The position numbers and the translations under genes are program-made. 64,000 nucleotides of DNA. Origin: Parapusillimonas sp013416435. GTDB taxonomy: Bacteria; Pseudomonadota; Gammaproteobacteria; Burkholderiales; Burkholderiaceae_B. Positions 1 to 8,713 of this stretch are shown here, piece by piece. The stretch is from contig NZ_CP197474.1 of assembly GCF_052180245.1 (NCBI RefSeq), forward strand, positions 1,488,001 to 1,552,000. The letters are read 5' to 3'. The notes under the pieces are model-generated. The model saw only the letters and a program-made list of their open reading frames with translations, had not been told where the DNA came from and did not search any database. The first letter of the stretch is position 1. Every line of letters starts with the position of its first letter.

Positions 1-1836
1 TTCCAGCCTCATCCGGCATTCGCGCTGGACGGCGAAGGAAAGCATGCCTACTGGCCCATGAGCCCCGAGCAGTTGAAGGGCAAGTTCGATGTCACCCACT
101 TCGAGCACACCGGCACCCGCGAGCTGCAGGCCGGCGACTATGTCTATGCCTTCAAGCGACTCGCCAGCCCGCGCGTGGTATCGCCCATCTACGGCATCAT
201 GGCCGAGCATGTGGTGGGCATGAAAGAATTCGGCGACCGCCTGAAGGCGGCTGACAAGACGGAAGATGACGCGTCGTCGGATGGGTTCCGGCCGTGGCTG
301 GACCTGCGCCAGCATGAGCTCGAAGGCGTGCAGGCGCTGGATCCCCACACCCTGCGCATCAAGGTCGTCGGGAAGTACCCGCAGTTCAAGTACTGGCTGG
401 CCATGACGTTCACCGCGCCGGTTCCCTGGGAGGCCGATCGCTTCTACCACCAACCCGGCATGGCCGAGCACGATCTTTCCCTGAACACCTGGCCGGTGGG
501 TACCGGGCCATACATGCTGGTGGAATCCATCAAGAATCGCAGGCATGTCCTGCAGCGCAATCCTCACTTCCGCGGCGAACCCTATCCTTGCGAGGGGGGC
601 CCGCAAGATCGCGAGATGGGTTTTCTCGACGACTGCGGAAAGCCCACGCCCTTCATCGACCGCATAGAATTCACGCTGGAAAAAGAGAGCGTGCCCCTGA
701 TGGGCAAGTTCCTGCAGGGCTATTACGATATTCCGCAAGTGGATCGGGGCGATTACGGCGTCGCCATGCGGGTGGCGGCCGGCGATTCGGCCGAAAAGGC
801 GGCGCTCTATCAGGATCACGGTTTGCAGATACGCAGCGCCACCGAGGCGCAGATGTTCTATCTGGGCTTCAACTGGCTGGATCCGGTGGTGGGAAAGGGC
901 GATACACCGGAGCAGCAGGAAAAGAACCGCAAGCTCAGGCTGGCGCTGAGCATCGCCTTCAACTGGGAACAGTTCGTATCCATATTCCAGAACGATGAGG
1001 CGCAAGTGGCCTACGGGCCCGTGCCGCCGGGCGTGCTGGGCTACCAGGATCCTCCCGCGGGCTACAACCCCCAGGTCTATTCCATCGAAGAAGGCCGCGT
1101 CGCGCGCAAACCCCTCGATCATGCGCGCCAGCTGCTGCGCGAAGCCGGCTATCCGGACGGCCGGGATGCGCGCACGGGCAACCCGCTGATTCTGTATTTC
1201 GATTCGGCGGGAGGCATGGGATCCAGCGCCATGCTGGACTGGATGCGGCGCCAGCTGGCTGCAATCGACGTGCAGCTCGAGGTGCGCGCCACCGACTACA
1301 ACCGGTTCCAGGACAAGATGCGCAATGGCAGCGCCCAGATGTACATGTGGGGCTGGATCGCCGACTATCCCGATGCGGAGAATTTCCTGTTCCTGCTTTA
1401 CGGCCCGAACGCCAAGGCCGTGAACGGAGGGGAGAACGCGTCCAACTATGAAAATCCCGAGTTCGATCGCCTGTTCGAGAAGATGCGCTATCTTGACGAC
1501 GGGCCGGAAAAAGAAGCCCTCATCCACGAAATGGTTGCCATCGTCCAGGCGGATGCCCCATGGATGTTCGGTTATTTTCCGAAGTCGGGAGGCGCCTACC
1601 AGGCCTGGGTCGGCAATGCCAAGCCTACGCAGATGGTTCGCAATACATTGCAGTTCTACCGTATCGACCCAGCCTTGAGGGCTCGCAAGATACAGGAGTG
1701 GAACGCGCCCGGCTGGTGGCCGCTATGGCTGGCGGGCATCGCGATCGTGGCTGGCGGGCTGGCGGCATGGCGCGCCGCTCGCCGGCGCGATCACGCCACC
1801 GCGCTGGCGAGGGCCGGGGAAGGGGAAAGGGCATGA
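1..1836 (+). CDS. Peptide-type ABC transporter substrate-binding protein (5'-truncated)
   Basis: The reading frame is open from base 1, so the N-terminus and any signal peptide lie outside the window; 611 residues are visible. The sequence matches the SBP_bac_5 (oligopeptide/dipeptide/nickel) family, with features such as WPVGTGPY, LRLALSIAFNWEQF, LLREAGYPDGRD and MYMWGWIADYPDAENFL. Its likely role is capture of peptides or similar solutes in the periplasm for the permeases encoded next. The C-terminal 40 residues carry a hydrophobic segment (WWPLWLAGIAIVAGGLAAW) followed by Arg-rich residues, so the protein seems to end in a membrane anchor, which is not usual for this family. Its stop TGA overlaps the ATG of the next gene, indicating translational coupling. 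The substrate cannot be told from sequence. Confidence 0.9.
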   Translation, partial: FQPHPAFALDGEGKHAYWPMSPEQLKGKFDVTHFEHTGTRELQAGDYVYAFKRLASPRVVSPIYGIMAEHVVGMKEFGDRLKAADKTEDDASSDGFRPWLDLRQHELEGVQALDPHTLRIKVVGKYPQFKYWLAMTFTAPVPWEADRFYHQPGMAEHDLSLNTWPVGTGPYMLVESIKNRRHVLQRNPHFRGEPYPCEGGPQDREMGFLDDCGKPTPFIDRIEFTLEKESVPLMGKFLQGYYDIPQVDRGDYGVAMRVAAGDSAEKAALYQDHGLQIRSATEAQMFYLGFNWLDPVVGKGDTPEQQEKNRKLRLALSIAFNWEQFVSIFQNDEAQVAYGPVPPGVLGYQDPPAGYNPQVYSIEEGRVARKPLDHARQLLREAGYPDGRDARTGNPLILYFDSAGGMGSSAMLDWMRRQLAAIDVQLEVRATDYNRFQDKMRNGSAQMYMWGWIADYPDAENFLFLLYGPNAKAVNGGENASNYENPEFDRLFEKMRYLDDGPEKEALIHEMVAIVQADAPWMFGYFPKSGGAYQAWVGNAKPTQMVRNTLQFYRIDPALRARKIQEWNAPGWWPLWLAGIAIVAGGLAAWRAARRRDHATALARAGEGERA

Positions 1837-2810
1837 CGCGCTACATCATCCGCCGCCTGCTGTATGGCATTTTGATACTGATCGGGGTGAATCTCCTGAC
1901 TTTCGTCCTCTTCTTCGCCGTGAACACGCCCGACGACATGGCCAGGCTGTCGATAGGCGGACAACGGGTCAGCGAATCGGCCATCGAACGCTGGAAAGCC
2001 GAGCGCGGCTACGACAGGCCGCTGTTCGTCAATACGGCGGCGGAGGGTTCACGGGTCTGGACCGATACGATCTTCTATGCCAGGTCGGTTCCGCTATTGC
2101 GATTCGATTTCGGATTTTCCGATGAAGGCCGTGATATCGGACACGAGATCGCCTCGCGCATGGGTCCCAGCCTGGCCCTGGCATTGCCGACCTTCATCCT
2201 GGGCTTGACGATAAGCATCGCGTTTTCATTGCTGCTGGTGTTCTTCAAAGGGACGCGCCTGGATTTTGCGGGCGTGGTGCTGTGCGTGGTGTTGTTGTCG
2301 ATCTCAGGCTTGTTCTACATCATCGCGGGCCAGTGGCTGTTCGCCAAGATCCTGCGCTGGGTGCCATATTCGGGCTATATCGAAGGCTGGAGCAGCATGC
2401 GGTTCCTGGTGCTGCCCGTGGCGGTAGGCATCATTTCGGGGCTGGGGGCGCAGGCGCGCTTCTATCGAACGCTCTTTCTGGAGGAGGCTGGAAAAGACTA
2501 TGTCCGGACCGCCAGGGCCAAAGGCCTCGCCGAGCGCGTCGTGCTGTTCCGCCATGTGTTGCGCAACGCCATGCTGCCCATCCTCACCGGCACGGTCTCC
2601 GCCATTCCGCTGCTTTTCATGGGCAGTCTCATTTCGGAGTCCTTCTTCGGCATCCCGGGCCTGGGCAGCTACACCATAGACGCGATCAATGCGCAGGACT
2701 TCTCCATCGTGCGAGCCATGGTGTTCCTGGGATCGGCGTTGTATATCGTCGGGCTGATACTGGCCGATATCTCCTACACGCTGGCGGACCCCCGGGTCCG
2801 GTTTGACTAG
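1833..2810 (+). CDS. ABC transporter permease, DppB/OppB type
   Basis: This is a 325-residue inner-membrane permease of the binding-protein-dependent transport family (BPD_transp_1). It begins with a typical MTRYIIRRLLYGILILIGV first helix. The EAA loop that docks with the ATPase is visible as EEAGKDYVRTARAKGL near residue 220. I chose the ATG at 1833 because it overlaps the preceding stop (ATGA) and gives the standard N-terminus; an open frame extends further upstream but runs inside the binding-protein gene. The TAG stop at 2808-2810 lies in the left end of a MITE-like element. Confidence 0.9.
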   Translation: MTRYIIRRLLYGILILIGVNLLTFVLFFAVNTPDDMARLSIGGQRVSESAIERWKAERGYDRPLFVNTAAEGSRVWTDTIFYARSVPLLRFDFGFSDEGRDIGHEIASRMGPSLALALPTFILGLTISIAFSLLLVFFKGTRLDFAGVVLCVVLLSISGLFYIIAGQWLFAKILRWVPYSGYIEGWSSMRFLVLPVAVGIISGLGAQARFYRTLFLEEAGKDYVRTARAKGLAERVVLFRHVLRNAMLPILTGTVSAIPLLFMGSLISESFFGIPGLGSYTIDAINAQDFSIVRAMVFLGSALYIVGLILADISYTLADPRVRFD

Positions 2811-2954
2811 GGCCTGTTAACGCTAAATAGGTAGGCGTCATGAACACGAAAACCGTTGAACAACAAGGCGCGAAGCGCAGTCGTGGCAGGTCCCCGAGCC
2901 GGGGGTCAGAACCCGTACGGGGTCTGACCCCGCTCGGGCGTTAACAGGCCCTAG
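2807..2954. mobile_element. MITE-like element with perfect 17-bp terminal inverted repeats
   Basis: Bases 2807-2823 (CTAGGGCCTGTTAACGC) and 2938-2954 are exact reverse complements. The outermost CTAG on each side could be a 4-bp target duplication, leaving 13-bp inverted ends starting GGCCTGTTAACGC. The 148-bp element has no gene. It contains one unit of the 30-bp double palindrome (2902-2931, one mismatch in the left half), flanked by a further inverted pair CCCGAGC (2893-2899) and GCTCGGG (2932-2938). It lies between two co-directional permease genes and includes the stop codon of the first. The size, ends and lack of coding capacity fit a non-autonomous transposon; no parental transposase is present in the window. 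Confidence 0.7.
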
Positions 2955-2964
2955 GGAAGCCACC

Positions 2965-4452
2965 ATGCCTGAATTCGTCTTTCTCTGGACTGATCTGTTC
3001 CTTTTCGGTTTGCTGGCGGCCGTGCTGGTGTATGTCTGGCGGGTACGCCGCTCGCCTTCTTTGCGCCAGACCTGGAAGAGCGTGGCCAGGACGCCGTCGG
3101 CCATGTGCGCGGCGGTTCTGCTGTGCTTTTTCGTGCTCGTCGCCTTGCTGGATTCGGTGCACTATCGCCCTTTGCTGCCGCCCCTGCCGGCGGGCGCCGT
3201 CGCGACGGCGCAAGGGCCGGTTTATTCTCCCGTCCTGCGCTCCGCGCTGGACGACCTGCTGGCGATGACGCAGTTCTCGAAGCGCGAGAACACTTATTCC
3301 GCACCGCTTGCGCTGAGGCAGTTCTCCAAGGAAACGATGCTGGTCGATGGCCGGCCCGTGCGCGATTTTCCGCGTCTTAAGCATGCGGGCCAGGCGCTGG
3401 ACGACGAAGCCGACCGGCCGGCCGACATCCTTGCGCGGCTGTTGAAGGGTCTTGCGGCCGGCGTGGCGCTTTCGCTGGCGGCGGCCATGCTGTTGACGGC
3501 TTGCCAGCGCCCGGGCCGGGCAGGATGGGGCGACGCCTTGCACGCATGGTGGAAAGCGCGCACCGAAATGCCGTGGAGGCCCATGTGGCTAACGTTCAGC
3601 CTGCTCGTCGTGCTGGCCTGCGCGGCCCTGTCGGTGGGCGGCGACTATCACGTCCTTGGTACCGACCGCACGGGCAACGATGTTCTTCGCCAGTGCCTCA
3701 AGAGCATACGGACCGCCATGGTGATCGGTTCGCTGACGACGGTCGCCATGCTGCCGCCGGCCTTGATATTCGGTATTGCGGCCGGCTATTTCAAGGGCTG
3801 GGTCGATGATGCCATACAGTATGTCTATACGACCTTGACATCGATACCCGGCGTGCTGCTCATCGCGGCCTGCGTGCTGATGATGCAGGTGTTCATCGAC
3901 AACAATCCCGATATGTTCTCGATCGTCGCGGCGCGCGCCGACCTCCGGCTGTTCATGCTTTGCCTGATACTGGGCCTGACCGGCTGGGCCGGGCTGTGCC
4001 GCCTGCTGCGCGCCGAAACCCTGAAGCTGCGCGAGCTCGAGTACGTGCAGGCGGCGCAGGCATTCGGCGTTGGCCACTGGCGGATCATGAGCCGCCACCT
4101 CCTGCCCAATGTCATGCATATCGTCCTCATCACGCTGGTGCTGGAATTTTCGGGCCTGGTGCTGTACGAGGCCGTGCTGTCCTATCTGGGCATAGGCGTT
4201 GATCCCAGCACTCCGTCCTTTGGGACGATGATAGACGCGGCTCGGCTCGAAATGTCCCGCGATCCCATGATCTGGTGGAATTTGCTCGGCGCCTTCGTCT
4301 TCCTGCTGGCGCTGGTGTTGTCCGCCAATATTTTCGCGGACGCCGTGCAGAACGCCTTCGATCCCCGCAGCCGTCGTTTTCGGCCGGCCAGTTTCATGCG
4401 GCCGGCTCCCCTGGCTCAGGCCGGCGGATCGGGCAAGGAGGCGCGCTCATGA
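2965..4452 (+). CDS. ABC transporter permease, DppC/OppC type, with long periplasmic insert
   Basis: This 495-residue protein is much longer than usual DppC-type permeases (about 300). TM1 is at about residues 10-28 and another helix at about 48-68. An insert of roughly 100-150 residues follows, rich in polar residues (for example MTQFSKRENTYSAPLALRQF), before the helices that carry the core fold. The EAA loop is seen as RELEYVQAAQAFGVGHWRIM near residue 355. It should form the channel with the upstream permease. The TGA stop overlaps the start of the ATPase gene. The ATG at 2965 lies 10 bp after the MITE-like element. Confidence 0.88.
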   Translation: MPEFVFLWTDLFLFGLLAAVLVYVWRVRRSPSLRQTWKSVARTPSAMCAAVLLCFFVLVALLDSVHYRPLLPPLPAGAVATAQGPVYSPVLRSALDDLLAMTQFSKRENTYSAPLALRQFSKETMLVDGRPVRDFPRLKHAGQALDDEADRPADILARLLKGLAAGVALSLAAAMLLTACQRPGRAGWGDALHAWWKARTEMPWRPMWLTFSLLVVLACAALSVGGDYHVLGTDRTGNDVLRQCLKSIRTAMVIGSLTTVAMLPPALIFGIAAGYFKGWVDDAIQYVYTTLTSIPGVLLIAACVLMMQVFIDNNPDMFSIVAARADLRLFMLCLILGLTGWAGLCRLLRAETLKLRELEYVQAAQAFGVGHWRIMSRHLLPNVMHIVLITLVLEFSGLVLYEAVLSYLGIGVDPSTPSFGTMIDAARLEMSRDPMIWWNLLGAFVFLLALVLSANIFADAVQNAFDPRSRRFRPASFMRPAPLAQAGGSGKEARS

Positions 4453-6143
4453 TGGAATACATCGACGCCGGCCACGACGGCACCGTGCTCCGCATCGAAG
4501 ATCTGTCGGTAAGGATCGCCAGCGAGGCGGGCGTGAGCCTGGCGGTCAAGTCGCTGGCGCTGGCCATAGAACGCGGCCAGACCTTCGCACTGGTCGGCGA
4601 GTCGGGCTGCGGCAAAAGCATGACCGCGCTGGCGTTGCTGCGCCTGCTTCCCGATGCGGGCAGCATCGCATCCGGGCGCGTGTTCCTGGGCGGGACCGAA
4701 CTGAACGGCCTGACCGAACAGGGCATGCGCAGCGTGCGGGGCGGCCAGATCGGCATCATTTTCCAGGAACCGTCCACGAGCTTGAATCCGGTGATGACGA
4801 TCGGCCAGCAACTGGCTGAAGTGATCCGGACGCATACCGAAGCGCGTGGCAGGCAGGTGGATGAAAAAGCGGCCTGGTGGCTGCGGCGAGTGGGAATCGC
4901 CGATCCGGAAAAGCGGCTGGGCGACTACCCGTTCCAGTTCTCCGGTGGGCAGAAGCAGCGGATCATGATCGCCATCGCCCTGGCGGCCGGGCCACGGCTG
5001 CTGATTGCGGACGAACCCACCACGGCGCTGGACGTGACGGTGCAGGCGCAGATTCTAGCGCTGCTCGCGGACATCCAGAAAGAAATGGGCCTGGCCATCA
5101 TGCTGATCACCCATGATCTGGCGGTGGTGAAGAATGTGGCCGACTACGTGGCCTTGATGCGGGCGGGTGAAATCGTCGAAACCATGGACGCGGCGAGCTT
5201 TTTTTCCGCGCCCCGGCACCCTTATGCGCGCGAGTTGCTGGCCGCGATACCGACGTTCGAGAAGCGGGGTCGGCCGCTGGCCGGCGCGCGCATGCCCGCA
5301 GGCGTTGGGGCGCCGTTGGAGCGCGCAGGGCATGCCGGTCAGGGCAACATACTGTTGTCGGTGCAAGGGCTGTCGGTCGCCTATTCGCGCAGCAAGGGCC
5401 TGCTGCAGCGGCGGGCCGAGCCGGTCACCGTCGTCCGGGATGTGTCCTTCGACTTGCGCGCGGGCGAAACCCTGGCCCTTCTGGGCGAATCCGGCTGCGG
5501 CAAGACGACCACGGCCAAGGCCTTGATCAGGCTGTTGGACAAGCAAGCCATCGTGCGCGGCCGGGCGACGCTGCAAGGCGAGGACCTGCTGTCCGCGCGG
5601 GGCGCTCATCTGCGCCGTATCCGCCGTTCGATCCAGATCGTTTTCCAGGATCCGTATGCGTCGCTCGACCCGCGCATGATGGTGGGCGACATCCTGGAAG
5701 AAGGGATATCCGCCTTGAGGCCCGATCGCTCGCGTACGCAGCGGGCGAACCTGATCCGGTCCCTGATCGACCGCGTCGGCCTGCCGGCAAACACGGTCGA
5801 GCGTTATCCGCATGAGTTTTCCGGCGGCCAGCGCCAGCGCGTGGCAATCGCCCGGGCGCTGGCCGTGGAGCCGTCGGTGCTCATCTGCGACGAGCCGACA
5901 TCGGCGCTGGACGTATCGGTGCAGGCGCAGATTCTGGACTTATTGCAGGATCTTCAGCGGGAGCTGAATATCGCCTATCTTTTCATCACGCATAATTTCG
6001 GCGTAGTCGAGTATCTGGCCGACCGCATCGCCATCATGCATGGAGGCGCGATCATAGAGGAGGGCACCGCCGAGGCGGTGCTGAAGTCTCCCCGCCGGCC
6101 CGAAACCCGCCGGCTGCTCGACGCCGTTCCCCGCCTGAGTTGA
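4449..6143 (+). CDS. Double-domain peptide ABC transporter ATPase (DppD-DppF/YejF fusion)
   Basis: This 564-residue protein has two complete ABC domains. The first has Walker A GESGCGKS at residues 50-57, signature FSGGQKQR near 165 and Walker B LLIADEPTTALD. The second has Walker A GESGCGKT near 345, signature FSGGQRQR near 456 and VLICDEPTSALD. Such tandem ATPases (YejF, GsiA) replace the separate DppD and DppF subunits. The start is the ATG at 4449, which overlaps the upstream stop and has a strong AAGGAGG ribosome site at 4436-4442. It completes a four-gene importer operon. A cluster of double palindromes begins 10 bp after its stop. Confidence 0.93.
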   Translation: MMEYIDAGHDGTVLRIEDLSVRIASEAGVSLAVKSLALAIERGQTFALVGESGCGKSMTALALLRLLPDAGSIASGRVFLGGTELNGLTEQGMRSVRGGQIGIIFQEPSTSLNPVMTIGQQLAEVIRTHTEARGRQVDEKAAWWLRRVGIADPEKRLGDYPFQFSGGQKQRIMIAIALAAGPRLLIADEPTTALDVTVQAQILALLADIQKEMGLAIMLITHDLAVVKNVADYVALMRAGEIVETMDAASFFSAPRHPYARELLAAIPTFEKRGRPLAGARMPAGVGAPLERAGHAGQGNILLSVQGLSVAYSRSKGLLQRRAEPVTVVRDVSFDLRAGETLALLGESGCGKTTTAKALIRLLDKQAIVRGRATLQGEDLLSARGAHLRRIRRSIQIVFQDPYASLDPRMMVGDILEEGISALRPDRSRTQRANLIRSLIDRVGLPANTVERYPHEFSGGQRQRVAIARALAVEPSVLICDEPTSALDVSVQAQILDLLQDLQRELNIAYLFITHNFGVVEYLADRIAIMHGGAIIEEGTAEAVLKSPRRPETRRLLDAVPRLS

Positions 6144-6153
6144 TGGGATGGGA

Positions 6154-6287
6154 GGGGTCAGACCCCGTACGGGGTCTGACCCCAAAAGCCCGCCAAAGAA
6201 GAGATTGGGGTCAGACCCCCTACGGGGTCTGACCCCAAAAACCGCCAAAAATAGCCCGGGGTCAGACCCCGAATGGGGTCTGACCCC
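6154..6287. repeat. Double-palindrome cluster B (three units)
   Basis: Three 30-bp units lie at 6154-6183, 6207-6236 and 6258-6287 with central tetranucleotides GTAC, CTAC and GAAT. The two spacers are alike (both contain AAAA, CCGCC and an A-rich run), so unit plus spacer seems to have been duplicated in tandem with a period of 51-53 bp. The cluster starts 10 bp after the stop of the ATPase gene and ends 49 bp before the DUF1178 gene. There is no U-run after any unit, so these are not ordinary terminators. Confidence 0.9.
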
Positions 6288-6336
6288 CCACCCGTCTGCC
6301 ATTGAATTTTCCGGCCCTTGCCCCCATAGTGTAGTC

Positions 6337-6819
6337 ATGTCACTCAAAGTCTTCGATCTTCAATGCGAGCACGACCACGTCTTCGAAGGCTGGTTCAGCT
6401 CCGCCGACAGCTACGATTCCCAGCAGGCCAGGGGCTTGCTGAGCTGTCCTGTCTGCAATAGCACCGCCATCAGCAAGAAGCTGTCTGCGCCCAGGCTCAA
6501 TGTGAGCCATATCCGTGCCGCGGACGCGGCGCCGGCCCAGGCGCCCGCCAAAGCGGGGCGCGCGCCCGTGGCGGCGCCGGCTCAGGCCCAGATGGCCAAG
6601 CTGCAGGCCGAAGTCTTGCGTCAAATGCGGGAAATGGTGCGCAACACCGAGAACGTAGGTGCGCGCTTCGCGGAAGAGGCCCGGCGCATCCACGAAGGCG
6701 AAACCGAAGAACGCGCCATTCGTGGCACGGCCACGCCCGACGAACGCGAGGCGCTTGCCAGCGAAGGCATAGCCGTCATGCCCATACCGGACTTCCTGGA
6801 CGACGACAGGCTGCAGTAG
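6337..6819 (+). CDS. DUF1178 family protein, putative zinc-ribbon
   Basis: A 160-residue protein starting MSLKVFDLQCEHDHVFEGWF, the typical start of DUF1178 proteins. Cys10 with nearby His residues and a CPVC pair (LLSCPVCNS, near residue 38) suggest a small N-terminal zinc ribbon. An Ala/Pro-rich linker and a helical C-terminal half ending PDFLDDDRLQ follow. The function is unknown. The open frame extends upstream through the repeat cluster, but the family N-terminus fixes the start at 6337. Confidence 0.85.
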   Translation: MSLKVFDLQCEHDHVFEGWFSSADSYDSQQARGLLSCPVCNSTAISKKLSAPRLNVSHIRAADAAPAQAPAKAGRAPVAAPAQAQMAKLQAEVLRQMREMVRNTENVGARFAEEARRIHEGETEERAIRGTATPDEREALASEGIAVMPIPDFLDDDRLQ

Positions 6820-6846
6820 CACAGCCAGGGGACAGCCTGGCGGTAA

Positions 6847-6893
6847 AAAAAAACTGCTTGCGCCGTGTGCAATACGGCGCAAGCAGTTTTTTT
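6847..6893. terminator. Bidirectional intrinsic terminator between DUF1178 gene and efp
   Basis: A perfect 16-bp stem (6851-6866 with 6874-6889, core CTGCTTGCGCC) has a 7-base loop. It is flanked by an A-run on the left and a T-run on the right, so it can stop transcription of the plus-strand DUF1178 gene and of the minus-strand efp gene, which converge here. Confidence 0.92.
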
Positions 6894-6905
6894 ACATGCG
6901 GGTTC

Positions 6906-7463
6906 TTACATTACCCGGCTACGGTATTCGCCCGTGCGGGTGTCGATTTCGATCTTGTCGCCGATGTTGCAGAACAAAGGAACAGCGACTTCCGTGCCGG
7001 TGTTGATCTTGGCGGGCTTCAGTACTTTGCCCGAGGTATCGCCCTTGACGGCCGGTTCGGTATAGGTGATTTCGCGCACGACGATGGTGGGCAGCGCAAC
7101 CGAGATGGCGCGACCTTCGTAGAACACGACTTCGACCGCCATGCCTTCTTCCAGGTAGTTCAAGGCGTCGCCCATGCTTTCGGCTTCGACTTCGTACTGG
7201 TTGTATTCTTCGTCCATGAAAACGTACATGGGATCGGCGAAATAGGAGTAGGTGCACTCCTTGTTGTCGAGCATGACGACTTCGAACTTTTCGTCGGCCT
7301 TGTAGACGGCCTCGCTGCCGGAGGCGGTAAGCAGGTTCTTGAACTTCAGCTTGACGACGGCGGCGTTGCGGCCCGATTTGTTGTATTCAGCCTTCTGGAC
7401 GACCAGGGGATCGCTGCCAACCATGATAACGTTGCCGACACGCAGTTCTTGTGCGGTTTTCAT
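6906..7463 (-). CDS. efp: Translation elongation factor P
   Basis: A 185-residue, full-length EF-P with the KOW-like N-domain and two OB domains (end motif DKIEIDTRTGEYRSRVM). EF-P relieves ribosome stalling at polyproline stretches. The tip loop reads NKSGRNAAVV with Arg at position 32, the residue that is rhamnosylated by EarP in beta- and some gamma-proteobacteria, instead of the Lys of E. coli. The earP gene lies just upstream on the same strand. The ribosome site GGAG precedes the ATG. The gene ends at the bidirectional terminator. Confidence 0.98.
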   Translation of the reverse strand: MKTAQELRVGNVIMVGSDPLVVQKAEYNKSGRNAAVVKLKFKNLLTASGSEAVYKADEKFEVVMLDNKECTYSYFADPMYVFMDEEYNQYEVEAESMGDALNYLEEGMAVEVVFYEGRAISVALPTIVVREITYTEPAVKGDTSGKVLKPAKINTGTEVAVPLFCNIGDKIEIDTRTGEYRSRVM

Positions 7464-7603
7464 AAATAAAAAACTCCGGGGGTTCTAGGTGCTCCGCCAG
7501 ATGCACTGCCGGGCCGGAGCATGATTTAGCAAACCAACTATTTTAACCTTTTCGGAAATCCCGCGCTTGGTCATGCTTCGGAAACGGGTGCCGCGCGCTG
7601 CGG

Positions 7604-8713
7604 TCAGCGTCCGGCGTGCTTGCAGAATTCGACCAGCGAGCTGGCGAGATCGGGCAGGCCGGCCAGCGATGAACACCATTGTGCGCTGGCGCGGGTCCAT
7701 TCAGAAAAGCGTTCCGCTTGCAGGGCGGCTGCCAACGCGTCGGACGCAAGCGTGGCGTCCGGCTGGTTCCAGGCCTCGTGAGACCGCTTGACCATGGCCG
7801 GATAGGGCGACCGTTCCAGGAATGCATGGAGCTTTGCCAGGTGGGCATGATCTTCCTGCGGATAGATATGCCAGAGCAGCGGTTTGCCGGCCCATAGCGC
7901 GCGTACCAGGGAATCTTCGCCTCGCACGCAATTCAGGTCGCTGCTCCAGAGCAATCGATCGAATCCCGCCTGATCCAGGAAGGGAAACTCGTGAACCAGG
8001 ACGCTGCCATGCCTGCCCCGGCGCAAGCCGGGACAGACGCCGGCGGGGACCAGAACGAGCGAGGACGCTTCCAGCGTATCCAGAGCCTGGATCAGGGCTG
8101 GCGCGGGTGCGTCGGGATAAGCGAAGAGCAGCACTTGCTTCGAGCCTTCCGTCATGCGGGCCAGGAAGTCGCCCGGAACTCCCACGGCACGCAGCAACTC
8201 ATGGCGCTGCGCCGGCCGGGCCAGCCAGTCGTCCCGTGCCTGGATCAGTCCATCCTCTCGTAGCAATCCGCCCGTTGCCGGAGTGAAGCCCGGAAAGAAG
8301 AACGCCTTGCGCAGACCATTGGGCTGGGGCGAGGGGAGGGCATGGCAGGACTCGACCCAGTCTTCAGCGCTCAGGTATTCCAGATTGATCCACATACTGT
8401 TGGACGCCGCCATGCGTTCCAGGAATGCCTTGGGCGGATGACAGGCGAATGCCTCGATGACGACATCGTGCGGAGCGAGCGCCGGAGGCGCGGCGGTCCA
8501 GTGAACGATATCCACCGCGCAGAGCTCCTGCCGAAGCGCATGGGGGTTCACGTCTGGCTGGATGCGGGCAAAGCTGTCCAGGTCGTCCACCCACAGGCGG
8601 ACGCGGTGCCGTGCCGGCATGTGGGCCAGCCGACGGGCGAGTCGCCAGCACACCCCGATGTCCCCGAAGTTGTCGACGACGCGGCAGAAGATGTCGAAGG
8701 ACGGAGCCTGCAT
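7604..8713 (-). CDS. earP: EF-P arginine 32 rhamnosyltransferase EarP
   Basis: A 369-residue protein of the EarP (formerly DUF2331) family, a GT-B glycosyltransferase that transfers rhamnose from dTDP-rhamnose to Arg32 of EF-P. The N-terminal FDIFCRVVDNFGDIGVCWRL contains the two conserved Asp residues used in catalysis. The conserved C-terminal part includes PQEDHAHLAKLHAFL and the LLWSSDLNCVRGEDSLVRA nucleotide-sugar region. The start is the ATG at 8713, which shares a base with the upstream stop (TGATG); a TTG one codon earlier is also in frame. The 140-bp gap to efp holds the probable efp leader. Confidence 0.96.
   Translation of the reverse strand: MQAPSFDIFCRVVDNFGDIGVCWRLARRLAHMPARHRVRLWVDDLDSFARIQPDVNPHALRQELCAVDIVHWTAAPPALAPHDVVIEAFACHPPKAFLERMAASNSMWINLEYLSAEDWVESCHALPSPQPNGLRKAFFFPGFTPATGGLLREDGLIQARDDWLARPAQRHELLRAVGVPGDFLARMTEGSKQVLLFAYPDAPAPALIQALDTLEASSLVLVPAGVCPGLRRGRHGSVLVHEFPFLDQAGFDRLLWSSDLNCVRGEDSLVRALWAGKPLLWHIYPQEDHAHLAKLHAFLERSPYPAMVKRSHEAWNQPDATLASDALAAALQAERFSEWTRASAQWCSSLAGLPDLASSLVEFCKHAGR

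Noticed and set aside
1560..1832. Upstream extension of the first permease
   Set aside because: It would lie within the binding-protein gene in another frame; the ATG at 1833 gives the family start and overlaps the preceding stop.
6148..6336. N-terminal extension of the DUF1178 protein through the repeat cluster
   Set aside because: The frame is open only because the palindromes lack stops in that frame; the family N-terminus begins at MSLKVFDLQC (6337).
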